The position numbers and the translations under genes were made by a program. Of a stretch of 64,000 nt of DNA, positions 32,101 to 40,003 are shown piece after piece. Positions within the stretch are counted from its first letter, which is position 1; each line of letters starts with the position of its first letter. Source of the stretch: Lysobacter sp. KIS68-7 (GTDB lineage: Bacteria > Pseudomonadota > Gammaproteobacteria > Xanthomonadales > Xanthomonadaceae); contig NZ_CP089925.1 of NCBI RefSeq assembly GCF_021284745.1, positions 1,735,001-1,799,000 of the forward strand, in the 5' to 3' direction. The notes under the pieces were generated by a model that was given only the letters and a program-made list of their open reading frames with translations, ran no database searches and was not told the DNA's origin.

Positions 32101-32335
32101 AACCTTCGAACGCGAGGGCGACGACACCGCCGCCATCGCCGCCTATCTGCGTGGCATCGACGCCGACCCGGCCATCGAATCCTTCTACCAGGGCCTGATG
32201 CGCTGCTACGACCGCCTGGGTCGCCGCAGCGAAGCCATTGCCGCTTACCAGCGCATGCGGCAGATCCTCTCGATCACCCTCGGATTGCAGCCCTCCGGCG
32301 CGAGCGAACGGCTCTACCAATCGCTCCGCCATTGA
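29174..32335 (+). CDS. Large ATPase-type transcriptional regulator with C-terminal wHTH-BTAD
   Basis: This 1053-residue regulator combines a MalT-like STAND ATPase with an SARP-type output. The N-terminus has Walker A GPPGAGKT (36-43) and Walker B-like AAIVFDNYHELPPG (about 118-131). The middle (about 330-800) is a helical, TPR-like sensor region. From about residue 808 comes an OmpR-like winged helix (EVRTLGGFEVLREGQPL, RQLPRK-type segment KLPRKTLALLKAI, LLDALWPDEEG), then the bacterial transcriptional activation domain to the end (YRGAFLVEDEGESWPVAARERL, IAAYQRMRQILSITLGLQPS). LuxR-type output is absent. The signal and targets are unknown; the channel gene 7 bases upstream is an obvious candidate target. 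Confidence 0.9.
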   Translation: MPLAKLTRPKLHQVLARERLFARLDDATRPIVWIVGPPGAGKTALVASWLHAHKVGGVWYQVDPGDRDLSTFFHYLGLAAPATRKRDAPLPPFTAEHASDPAGFARLFFRSMFERFKPPAAIVFDNYHELPPGAPLHALFNAIAREVPERTLLIATSRGEPPPECAELRAMDRIAIVDWDELRLTFDETCGIAALRQHLDDATLRAVHAQADGWPVGLVLTLDQVRRGHVDATTAASQGREVLFGYFAGQILASLPEPVQASLMRIALLPRATAAQAAAISGDAGADHLLDSLYRRRLFVERRGEAYQFHDLFRAFLVERLEATVSPEAVTALRRHAFTLLAQADQIEAAFDCAAAARDWPAAAQLALQCAPRLLEQGRVATLKSWFDVLPLEVQDASPWLMLWRGVSLSPFAPLQSRGIFEAAHARFGEADTIGRILSLGAIIATHYLEFDHGQVDHWLDLLLPELEAAPEFPATAAEVRVNAALLFALSFQRPKAPLIDACLARLRVLLQRPDVPVNPRVDAATLMLAHHQTIGDLEEAERIVAMASPWVADPATTPAYRALWLLQLAHLRPKQGREAEAMRIYDECEKVADDNALSLPPLRIFVHLGRAIVALQAGDPDMAEAERVKAAAYWNFARKLDRALDAAISGWIALQRGEHEKALACARAEVEGMDAYGPIWLRFGGRLLVAIAEFEADPAADVAPILAEARALLVGTCLGRYEYAIDATEAWMCLRRDGLEAARPLIERSFAGRDAHHGQFLVRAHPTLLSEVYGAALELGISEGDARRAIRDFSLRAPNPDPPRWPWPFEVRTLGGFEVLREGQPLAFSRKLPRKTLALLKAIIALGGRSVSEQRLLDALWPDEEGDAGARALDATVLRLRTLLGDAAAIEQRGGRVSLNPQRVWVDMFAFDRALVMADEAAHRHDAGAERAPLQRALELYRGAFLVEDEGESWPVAARERLRGRFIHALARQAETFEREGDDTAAIAAYLRGIDADPAIESFYQGLMRCYDRLGRRSEAIAAYQRMRQILSITLGLQPSGASERLYQSLRH

Positions 32336-32419
32336 TGAGCTTCAGGCACGACGGCAATCCGTAGCCAATAAGTGCCGCCCCCCGGGCGACCCTCTCCGTG
32401 CCCTCTCCGGAGACCCCGC

Positions 32420-32608
32420 TTGGCCCCCATCCGCTCTTTCGTCGTGCGCATCTACCGCAGCGGGCGGAACGGCCTCCACGGTGTCGTCGAGGACGTGAAG
32501 ACCGGCCGCACGCGGCCGTTCCACTCCATCGCCGAACTGTGGGAGGCAATGCGCACGACACGTCGGTCCCCTGGGCACAAGGACGTGCCACCTCCTTCTT
32601 CCGAATAG
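32420..32608 (+). CDS. 62-residue conserved-type small protein, TTG start
   Basis: A short basic cytoplasmic protein of unknown function. The pattern SFVVRIYRSGRNGLHGVVED followed by a Thr/Gly turn and FHSIAELWEAM is like small proteins I recall in other beta- and gammaproteobacteria, where the fold looks like a beta sheet followed by a helix. The start is read as TTG 32420 because GGAG lies 7 bases upstream and the similarity begins there. The frame is open 16 codons further up but is Pro-rich and unlikely. It ends 20 bases before the RND adaptor gene, so it is probably its operon leader. Confidence 0.7.
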   Translation: MAPIRSFVVRIYRSGRNGLHGVVEDVKTGRTRPFHSIAELWEAMRTTRRSPGHKDVPPPSSE

Positions 32609-32628
32609 TCCCCACGACTGGAACCCCC

Positions 32629-33711
32629 ATGTCCCGTTTCGTTCGTCCGTTGCTGCTCCCGGCCGCCCTGGCCCTTGCCCTCGTCGCGTGCTCGCGCGCC
32701 GCAACGCCGACCGAAGAGGACGCGCGCCCCGTGCGCGCGTTGCGCGTCGGTGCTGCCGAAGACACCGCCGGCGCCACGTACTCCGGTGAAATCCGCGCAC
32801 GCCGCGAAGCCGCGCTCGGCTTCATGGTCGGTGGCCGCATCCAGCAGCGCGCGATCGAAATCGGCGACACGGTCGAGAAGGGCGCGGTGCTGTTCCGCCT
32901 GGATCCCACCGACGCTGCGCTCAACGCGAATGCCTCGCGCAGCCAGGTCGCTTCCGCGCGCAGCCAGTACGAACAGGCGAAGGCCGACTACGCGCGGTTC
33001 TCGCAGCTCTCGGGCATGCAATACGTTTCGCGCTCGGAACTCGACAAGGCACGCATGAACCTGCAGACCGCGCAGGAAGCCTTGCGCGCGGCCGAAGCCA
33101 ACAACGGCGTGGTTGCCAACCAGGCGAGCTACACGACCTTGCGTTCGACGGTGGCCGGTGTGGTCACCAGCCTCGAAGCCGAATCCGGCCAGGTGGTCTC
33201 CGCTGGCCAGGTCGTCGCGCGCATCGCCGAAGACGGCGAACGCGAACTGCTCGTCAGCGTGCCCGAGTCGCGCATCAACGAACTGCGTGCGGCGCGCAAC
33301 CTCAGCGTCGAACTGTGGGCCGACCCGAGTCATCGCTACCCGGGCCGCCTGCGCGAACTCTCGCCCGACGCCGACTCGGTGACGCGCACCTACACCGCGA
33401 AGATCAGCGTACTCGGCGCCGACGACGCGGTGCGTCTCGGCATGACGGCGAAGCTGCATGTCGCGCTGCCCGCCTCGGGCACGTTGCGTCGCCTGCCCCT
33501 CACCGCCATCTACGACCCGGACGGCAAGTCCTATGTGTGGGTGGTGGATCCGAAGACCCAGCGCGTGGCGATGCGCCAGGTCGAACTCGCGCACGCGCAG
33601 GACGATGGCGTGCTCGTGAGCCGCGGGCTGCGCGACGGCGAAGTCGTCGTCACCGCCGGCGTGCACATGCTGCATGCGGGCCAGAAGGTCCGCACCACGC
33701 CCGCTTCCTGA
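32629..33711 (+). CDS. RND efflux periplasmic adaptor lipoprotein (MFP)
   Basis: This 360-residue membrane fusion protein bridges an RND pump to an outer-membrane channel. It has a lipobox (LALALVAC, lipidated Cys at residue 21), a barrel-sandwich half starting GEIRARREAALGFMVGGRI, an alpha-helical hairpin (about 100-160, with SRSQVASARSQYEQAKADYAR), a second lipoyl half (LRSTVAGVVTSLEAESGQVV), a beta-barrel domain and the membrane-proximal domain with ITAIYDPDGKSYVWVV-type sequence (here LTAIYDPDGKSYVWVV). The pump gene starts 8 bases after the stop. No outer-membrane channel gene is present, so a TolC-like protein encoded elsewhere is presumably used. Confidence 0.93.
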   Translation: MSRFVRPLLLPAALALALVACSRAATPTEEDARPVRALRVGAAEDTAGATYSGEIRARREAALGFMVGGRIQQRAIEIGDTVEKGAVLFRLDPTDAALNANASRSQVASARSQYEQAKADYARFSQLSGMQYVSRSELDKARMNLQTAQEALRAAEANNGVVANQASYTTLRSTVAGVVTSLEAESGQVVSAGQVVARIAEDGERELLVSVPESRINELRAARNLSVELWADPSHRYPGRLRELSPDADSVTRTYTAKISVLGADDAVRLGMTAKLHVALPASGTLRRLPLTAIYDPDGKSYVWVVDPKTQRVAMRQVELAHAQDDGVLVSRGLRDGEVVVTAGVHMLHAGQKVRTTPAS

Positions 33712-33719
33712 GGTCATTC

Positions 33720-36700
33720 GTGAAAGGTTTCAATCTCTCGCGTTGGGCGCTCGCCCATCCGCAATTCGTGCTGTTCCTGATGCTCCTGTTCGTCGCGGGC
33801 GGCGTCTATTCGTGGCGGCATCTCGGCCAGGCCGAAGACCCGAACTTCACCGTCAAGGCGATGGTCGTGCAGGCGCAGTGGCCCGGCGCGAGCGCCGACA
33901 CGATGGCGCAGCAGGTCACCGATCGCCTGGAGCGCAAGCTGCAGGAAGTCGCGGAAGTCGACTACCTCAACAGCTACTCAAAACCCGGCATCACGCAGAT
34001 CACCGTGGTGCTGCGCGAGTCCGTGCCGCCCAAGCGCGTGCCCGACGTCTGGTACCAGATCCGCAAGAAACTCAGCGATGCGCAGGGCGAGTTGCCGGAA
34101 GGCGTGCAGGGCCCGTTCTTCAACGACGAGTTCGGCGACACCTTCGGCAACCTGTATGCGTTCACCAGCGACGGTTTCAGCTACGCGGAGCTGCGCAAGT
34201 TCACCGACCAGGCACGCGACGAATTCCTGCGCGTGCCCGACGTGAGCAAGGTGCAGTACCTCGGCTTGCAGGAAGAAAAGGTCTTCGTCGAGACGTCCTC
34301 GGCCAAGCTCGCGTCGATCGGCCTCGACCCCAAGGTGCTCGAAGACACGCTGCGCGCGACCAACACCGTCGTGCCCGCCGGCATCGTGCAGGCCGGCGAA
34401 CAACGCGTGGCCCTGAAGATCACGGGCGAGTTCGACTCGGTCGAATCCATCGCCGACATCGGGCTGAACGCGAACGGACGCATCGTGCGCCTGGGCGACG
34501 TGGCACGCGTGTATCGCGGCTACAGCGACCCGGTCGAAAGCAAGATGCACTTCAACGGCAAGGACGCGATCGGCTTGGCCATCGCCATGCGCGACGGCGG
34601 CGACGTCATCCGCATGGGCCACGACCTCGACGCCGCGGTGGAACGCGTGCGCCGCGCGATGCCGGTCGGCGTCGAGATCCATGCGGTCTCCAACCAGCCG
34701 AAGGTCGTGCACGAATCGGTGCACGAGTTCACCAAGAGCCTGGCCGAAGCCATCGTCATCGTGCTCGCGGTGAGCTTCCTGTCGCTCGGTTGGCGCACGG
34801 GCATCGTGGTCGCGCTGTCGATCCCGCTCGTGCTCGCGACGACCTTCCTGGTGATGTATGCGCTGGGCATCGATCTGCAGCGCATCTCGCTCGGCGCGCT
34901 GATCATCGCGCTCGGCCTGCTGGTCGACGACGCGATCATCGCGGTGGAAATGATGGCGCTGAAGCTCGAACAGGGCTGGGATCGCACGCGTGCGGCGACC
35001 TTCGCCTACACGGCCACGGCCTTCCCGATGCTCACGGGCACGCTGATCACCGCCGCTGGCTTCCTGCCGGTGGGCCTGGCGAAGTCGAGCGCGGGCGAAT
35101 ACACGATCTCGATCTTCCAGGTCGTGGGCATCGCGCTGATCCTGTCGTGGCTGGTGGCGGTGTTGTTCACGCCCTACCTCGGTTACAAGCTGCTGCCCGA
35201 GCCCAAGGCCGGCGCGCACGCGCACGATCATGCGATCGATGCGAAGCACGGCTTCTATGGGATGTTTCGCCGCCTGCTCGAATGGTGCCTGGCGCGTCGC
35301 GGCCTCGTGCTCGGCTGGACGGTCGCGATGTTCATCGGCGCGATGGCCTTGTTCCAGGCCGTGCCGCAGCAGTTCTTCCCGGCCTCCAGCCGCCCGGAAC
35401 TCATGGTGGACCTGTGGTTGCCGGAAGCGGCGAGCATCGCCGCCACCGACGCCGCGGTGTCGCGCCTGGAAGCGAAGTTGCAGCACGATCCCGACGTCGA
35501 AGCCGTCACCGGCTACATCGGCACGGGCAGCCCGCGCTTCTACCTGCCGCTGGACGTGCAGTTGCCGAACACCAACTTCGGCCAGGTCATGGTGATGACC
35601 AAGGGCGAGGAGGCGCGCGAGCAGGTGTATGCGCGCCTGGAAAAGACGCTGCGCGAAGACTTCCCCAACCTGCGCGGACGCGTGTCGCGCCTGGAGAACG
35701 GCCCGTCGGTCGGCTATCCGGTGAAGCTGCGCGTGTCGGGCCCCGACCCGCAGAAGCTCGACGAAGTCGTCCGCCAGGTGCAGGCCGTGCTGCGCAAGGA
35801 CCCGGCGATCCGCGACGTGAACTCCGACATGGGCGAACGCCTGCAGACCGTGCGCCTGATCGTCGACCAGGACAAGGCGCGCACGCTGGGCGTGTCGTCG
35901 AAGCAGATCGCCGACACCACGCAGAACTCGCTGTCGGGACACGCGACCACGCAGTATCGCGAAGGCGACCAGCTGATCGACGTGGTGACGCGCCTGGAAG
36001 GCGCCGAACGCACCGACCTGGATAACATCAAGGACGCCAAGCTCTATACGCGCGATGGCAAGTTCGTGGCGCTCTCGCAGGTCGCGCGCATCGAGCTGGG
36101 CAGCGAGCAGAGCGTGGTGTGGCGTCGCAACCGCATGCCGACCGTCACGGTGCGCGCGGATGTCGTGGGCGCGGAAGGCCCGGACGTCACCGCGCGCAAC
36201 TGGCCTGCCGTGCAGAAGATCATCGACACGCTGCCGCTGGGCTATCGCATCGAGATCGGTGGCGCGGCCGAATCCAGCGCGACGAGCCAGGCCTCCATCG
36301 CCGCGGTGGTGCCGTTCGCGATCGCCGTGATCCTCGTGCTGCTGATGATGCAGCTGCAGGACATGAAGAAGACCGCGCTCGTGCTGGCCACCGCGCCGCT
36401 GGGCATGATCGGTGTGTCGCTGATCCTGGCGATCTTCCGCGTGCCCTTCGGTTTCGTCGCGCTGCTCGGCACGATTGCGTTGGCCGGCATGATCATGCGC
36501 AACTCGGTGATCCTGATCGACCAGATCGACCAGGACCTGGCGCAGGGCCATACGCCGTGGGAGGCCATCGTGGGCTCGACCCTGCGCCGCTTCCGCCCGA
36601 TCGTGCTGACCGCGCTGGCCGCCATCCTCGCGATGATCCCGCTCACGCGCTCCACGTTCTGGGGCCCGATGGCCTGGGCGATCATGGGCGGGCTCACGGT

Positions 36701-36842
36701 CGCCACGCTGCTGACGCTGATCGTGCTGCCCACCCTGTATGCGTGGGCCTATCGCATCCGTCGTGACACCCCCGCACGCGCCCCCGTGGCCGCTCCCGAC
36801 GCCCCGGAACCGCCGATCGACGCGTTGCCGCAACCAATTTGA
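33720..36842 (+). CDS. RND family efflux transporter permease
   Basis: This 1040-residue inner-membrane RND pump exports toxic compounds using the proton gradient. It has the usual 12-helix layout with two large periplasmic loops. Family marks are the N-terminal helix LSRWALAHPQFVLFLMLLFV, the QVTDRLERKLQEV segment, and LIIALGLLVDDAIIAVEMMA in TM4, with the Asp pair (DD) of the proton relay. The second-half repeat reads LAGMIMRNSVILIDQIDQDL. The GTG start at 33720 follows tgagg at good spacing. It resembles pumps with a single adaptor and no linked outer-membrane gene. The substrates are unknown. The S41 gene begins within about 20 bases. Confidence 0.94.
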   Translation: MKGFNLSRWALAHPQFVLFLMLLFVAGGVYSWRHLGQAEDPNFTVKAMVVQAQWPGASADTMAQQVTDRLERKLQEVAEVDYLNSYSKPGITQITVVLRESVPPKRVPDVWYQIRKKLSDAQGELPEGVQGPFFNDEFGDTFGNLYAFTSDGFSYAELRKFTDQARDEFLRVPDVSKVQYLGLQEEKVFVETSSAKLASIGLDPKVLEDTLRATNTVVPAGIVQAGEQRVALKITGEFDSVESIADIGLNANGRIVRLGDVARVYRGYSDPVESKMHFNGKDAIGLAIAMRDGGDVIRMGHDLDAAVERVRRAMPVGVEIHAVSNQPKVVHESVHEFTKSLAEAIVIVLAVSFLSLGWRTGIVVALSIPLVLATTFLVMYALGIDLQRISLGALIIALGLLVDDAIIAVEMMALKLEQGWDRTRAATFAYTATAFPMLTGTLITAAGFLPVGLAKSSAGEYTISIFQVVGIALILSWLVAVLFTPYLGYKLLPEPKAGAHAHDHAIDAKHGFYGMFRRLLEWCLARRGLVLGWTVAMFIGAMALFQAVPQQFFPASSRPELMVDLWLPEAASIAATDAAVSRLEAKLQHDPDVEAVTGYIGTGSPRFYLPLDVQLPNTNFGQVMVMTKGEEAREQVYARLEKTLREDFPNLRGRVSRLENGPSVGYPVKLRVSGPDPQKLDEVVRQVQAVLRKDPAIRDVNSDMGERLQTVRLIVDQDKARTLGVSSKQIADTTQNSLSGHATTQYREGDQLIDVVTRLEGAERTDLDNIKDAKLYTRDGKFVALSQVARIELGSEQSVVWRRNRMPTVTVRADVVGAEGPDVTARNWPAVQKIIDTLPLGYRIEIGGAAESSATSQASIAAVVPFAIAVILVLLMMQLQDMKKTALVLATAPLGMIGVSLILAIFRVPFGFVALLGTIALAGMIMRNSVILIDQIDQDLAQGHTPWEAIVGSTLRRFRPIVLTALAAILAMIPLTRSTFWGPMAWAIMGGLTVATLLTLIVLPTLYAWAYRIRRDTPARAPVAAPDAPEPPIDALPQPI

Positions 36843-36860
36843 TCCCTCGTGCATCCGAAG

Positions 36861-38417
36861 ATGAAATCCGCTCGCTCCCACGCCATGGATCTCCGCCCCG
36901 CGCTGTTCTTCCTGCTGCTTGCCGTGTGCGGCCTGGTCGCGGCCGCCACGGTGGCCGTCACGGGCAACGACTCGGCGTGGCGGCACATGGCGGAACAGGA
37001 CCTGGCGACGATCCGCGACACGATCGGCGAGCGCCATCCCGGGCCATTGGACACGCGCAATCCGGCCTTCGCGCAATGGAATGCGAAGGGTTACGACGAA
37101 GCGATGGCGCTTGCGGCGAAGGCGACCGATTTCCCGGGGTACGAGAGTGCGTTGCGCGCCTACGTCAACGGCTTCCACGACGGGCACTTGTCGTTGAATC
37201 TCGACATGCAAACCAGCCGCGCGTGGTGGCCTGGTTTCGTGATGGCCTGGCGCGACAACGCGTGGCGCGTGCACTCGGTGGCGAGCGATGTCGCCTCGCC
37301 CCATGCAGGCGATGTGCTGGTGGCCTGCGACGGCGTCGGCGCCGACGATCTGTATGCGCGCCGCGTGGCTCCGTTCTACGGCAATCCGGAAATCCGCAGC
37401 AGTCGCGTGGTGTCCGCGCCGCGCCTGCTGGTCGACACATCCACCGAGAAGCCTGCGTCACCGGCGAATTGCACGTTCCATAGCGCAAGCGGTGAACACA
37501 CGATCGCGCTGGATTGGCGACGCGCGCAGTGGGATCGCCTTGCGCCGTTGCTGGCGGCCGCACGCACGGGCGCACCGCCGCCATTGGGCGTGCGTGCGGT
37601 CGCCGGCAACGGCACGTGGGTGAGCCTGCCGAGCTTCACGCTGCAGGGCACGGAGATCGACGCGACCAAGGCCGTGCTCGCGCAACTCGCCACGCATCGC
37701 GACAGCGATTACATCGTGGTCGACGTGCGCGGCAACGGCGGCGGCAGCTCCTACTGGGGCAGCGCCACCCTCGCGGCGATCTACGGCGAGGCCTTCGGCA
37801 AGTGGATGGATGACGAGGCGACGCGCAAGCAGGCGAACACGTACGTCGAGTTCCGCGTGTCGCAGGCCACGGCGGATCACTTCCGCAACGAATTGCCGCG
37901 CATGGCGAAAGGTGCGGGCAAGGAATCGGGCGACTACCGCTACTTCGAACGCATCGTCGCGGCGCTGGATTCGGCCGTTGCGCGCGGCGACAAGCTGCTC
38001 GACGATCGCGCGATCCAGCGTGCCGTCTACGGCGCGCCAAACACCACGCCTGCGCCGCGCCCCGATCCTGCGTACCACGGTCGCGTGTTCTTCCTCACCG
38101 ATGCAAATTGCGCGAGCGCGTGCCTGGATTTCGCGGACCTGATGCTGTGCGCGCCGAACGTCGTGCACGTGGGTGGCGAGACCAGCGGCGACACCGCGTA
38201 CATGGACGTCGCCCGTCGCCCGCTGCCGAGTGGTACCGGCACCATCGTGTATGCGACCAAGGTCTACCGCGACCGCGCACGCGGCCACAACGAAACCTAC
38301 GCGCCGTCGCTCGCCTGGACGGGCGATGCGTGGGACACGCCTTCCATCGAAAAGTGGATCGCCGACCTGCAGCAAAGCGGCAAGGTGCCGGCGCAGAAAA
38401 CGCCGAAGCACTGCTGA
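36861..38417 (+). CDS. S41 family (tail-specific protease-like) secreted protein
   Basis: This roughly 518-residue secreted protein has the C-terminal catalytic domain of S41 serine peptidases. An N-terminal signal peptide (hydrophobic LRPALFFLLLAVCGLVAAAT) is followed by a helical region, a possible degenerate PDZ segment (about 135-170) and the S41 core. That core has DYIVVDVRGNGGGSSYWGS (substrate-pocket motif VDVRGNGGGS) and later VFFLTDANCASACLDFADLM, which holds the candidate catalytic Ser in CASAC. Three starts are possible (GTG 36849, ATG 36861, ATG 36885); ATG 36861 gives a good signal peptide. Cotranscription with the RND genes is likely. It ends convergently 4 bases from the MFS gene. 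Confidence 0.85.
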   Translation: MKSARSHAMDLRPALFFLLLAVCGLVAAATVAVTGNDSAWRHMAEQDLATIRDTIGERHPGPLDTRNPAFAQWNAKGYDEAMALAAKATDFPGYESALRAYVNGFHDGHLSLNLDMQTSRAWWPGFVMAWRDNAWRVHSVASDVASPHAGDVLVACDGVGADDLYARRVAPFYGNPEIRSSRVVSAPRLLVDTSTEKPASPANCTFHSASGEHTIALDWRRAQWDRLAPLLAAARTGAPPPLGVRAVAGNGTWVSLPSFTLQGTEIDATKAVLAQLATHRDSDYIVVDVRGNGGGSSYWGSATLAAIYGEAFGKWMDDEATRKQANTYVEFRVSQATADHFRNELPRMAKGAGKESGDYRYFERIVAALDSAVARGDKLLDDRAIQRAVYGAPNTTPAPRPDPAYHGRVFFLTDANCASACLDFADLMLCAPNVVHVGGETSGDTAYMDVARRPLPSGTGTIVYATKVYRDRARGHNETYAPSLAWTGDAWDTPSIEKWIADLQQSGKVPAQKTPKHC

Positions 38418-38421
38418 CGCG

Positions 38422-39681
38422 TCAGAGACGCTCGGTCGGTTCCAGCGCCGCCGACTCGCCCGCGATGGGGGCGGGCATGCGCGCATTCGCGCTGGACTCC
38501 CAACGCCAGAACAACCAGCCCAGCGTGCTGAAGACCGCGGCGCCCAGCGCCAGGTGCATCGCGGAATGGCTGAGCAAGGGCGAGAGTACGCCAGCGATCA
38601 CAGCGTTCGACACCAGCCCGCAGAAGGCCTGCAGCGACGACGCACTGCCGCGCTGGCGCGGATACATGTCGAGGATGGCGAGCGTGAGGATCGGAAAGAC
38701 CAGCGCGATGCCGAAGGAGTTGAGCATCATCGGCAACACGGCCCACGGCACGGAAGGCTGCGGCACCAGCAGGTTGTAGCCGATGTTCGCGAAGACGGCG
38801 AGCGCGCAGAACGCAAACCCCATGCGCACCTGGCGGGTGCCGTCGATCCTGCCCGCGATGCGGCCCGACACGTACGCGCCGAGCATCATGCCGCTGATCA
38901 TCGGCACGAAGAACCACGCGAAGCTGCGTTGGTCCAGGTGCATCAGGTCCATCACGAAGGCAGGGGCCGAGGCGATGTAGAGGAACAGTGCGCCGAAATT
39001 GAAGGTGCCCGCCGCCGCGAGCCGCTGGAAACGCGGATTGAGGAAGATCGCAACGTAGTCGCGCAACAAGGGCTTCGCACGCAGCGGCAAGCGCGCCTGT
39101 GGCGGATGCGTTTCGGGCAGCGCCACGAACGTGGCGAACCACAAGAGCGTGGAGAACGCGACCAGGAACCAGAAGATCATCGGCCACGCCGACCATCCCA
39201 GGATCCAACCGCCGATCACCGGCGCGATGGCGGGCGCGATGCCGAAGATCATCGACACCTGGCTCATGAGGCGTTGCGCGTCGTGCCCGTGCAGCACGTC
39301 GCGGATGACCGCGCGGCCGACGATAAGCCCGACGCCCGCACTCAATCCCTGCAGGCCGCGGAACCACAACAACGTCGTCAGGTCATGCGCGAGCGCGCAG
39401 CCGACCGACGCAACGGCGAACACCGCCAGGCCGCCCAGGATCACGCGGCGGCGGCCGATCGCATCGGACAAGGGCCCGTGCACCACGCTCGTCAGCGCAT
39501 AGGCGATGAGGTAGGCGCTGATCGTCTGCTGCATCGCCACCTTGTCGGCGGCGAGCTGGGCGCCCATCTGCGGGAACGCCGGGAAGATCGTGTCGATCGA
39601 AAACGGGCCGAACATCGCCAGCCCGCCGAGGAGGACGGCCAGGCGACGCGTGGAAAGTGTTGCCGTCCCTGGCCCAGCCAC
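38422..39681 (-). CDS. Bcr/CflA family MFS drug efflux transporter
   Basis: This 419-residue 12-helix transporter is of the Bcr/CflA subgroup of drug:proton antiporters. Typical features are the first helix FGPFSIDTIFPAFPQMGAQL, the motif-A-like GPLSDAIGRRRVILGGLAVF, the FRGLQGLSAGVGLIVGRAVIRD segment of TM4, and the central cytoplasmic loop with LPETHPPQARLP. The start is set at GTG 39681 because the first helix follows closely and an agagga sequence lies upstream. The open frame upstream is only the shadow of the neighbouring small gene, whose stop is 2 bases away. The substrate cannot be told from the sequence. Confidence 0.9.
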   Translation of the reverse strand: MAGPGTATLSTRRLAVLLGGLAMFGPFSIDTIFPAFPQMGAQLAADKVAMQQTISAYLIAYALTSVVHGPLSDAIGRRRVILGGLAVFAVASVGCALAHDLTTLLWFRGLQGLSAGVGLIVGRAVIRDVLHGHDAQRLMSQVSMIFGIAPAIAPVIGGWILGWSAWPMIFWFLVAFSTLLWFATFVALPETHPPQARLPLRAKPLLRDYVAIFLNPRFQRLAAAGTFNFGALFLYIASAPAFVMDLMHLDQRSFAWFFVPMISGMMLGAYVSGRIAGRIDGTRQVRMGFAFCALAVFANIGYNLLVPQPSVPWAVLPMMLNSFGIALVFPILTLAILDMYPRQRGSASSLQAFCGLVSNAVIAGVLSPLLSHSAMHLALGAAVFSTLGWLFWRWESSANARMPAPIAGESAALEPTERL

Positions 39682-39683
39682 GA

Positions 39684-39968
39684 TCAGCGTTCCTCTTCTT
39701 CCTCGCGCTGTTCGTCGGTCACGGGGACCTCGAGCTTGCACGACTGCTGCGCACCGGCGGCGGTGCACGTGCACTGGCCGTCGCCCGCGAGCGAACGCGC
39801 GCGGCCCGCGGACTTGCCTTGCTTCACCCAATCGCGCGCCTGCTTGTTGGCGGCATCGCACGCGGCCTTTTCGGACGCGCCGGTCGCGGTGAAGGTCTTC
39901 TTCGCGTCCTGCGCATGCAGCGCGGGCGCGAGGAGAAGCAGGGCGGAAGCAATGAGGGCAAGACGCAT
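39684..39968 (-). CDS. Small secreted protein, unknown function
   Basis: This 94-residue protein has a clear signal peptide (MRLALIASALLLLAPALHAQ, cut near residue 19). The mature part is about 75 residues, holds Cys residues (including CTC and SC) that could form disulfides, and ends in a run of Glu residues (REEEEER). I do not recognise a family. It lies just upstream of the MFS gene on the same strand with a 2-base gap, so the two are likely cotranscribed. The Rieske oxygenase gene ends 35 bases upstream. Confidence 0.75.
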   Translation of the reverse strand: MRLALIASALLLLAPALHAQDAKKTFTATGASEKAACDAANKQARDWVKQGKSAGRARSLAGDGQCTCTAAGAQQSCKLEVPVTDEQREEEEER

Positions 39969-40003
39969 GGCGACCCCTTGGGCTTGTGAACGTGCGCCGT
40001 ATT

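Noticed and set aside
32372-32419. Sixteen extra N-terminal codons for the small gene at 32420
   Set aside because: The extension is Pro/Arg-rich and has no ribosome-binding site, while TTG 32420 has GGAG at ideal spacing.
33978-37304. An 1108-residue minus-strand frame antisense to the RND permease
   Set aside because: The His/Arg/Asp-rich sequence has no domains and exactly mirrors codon bias of the permease gene.
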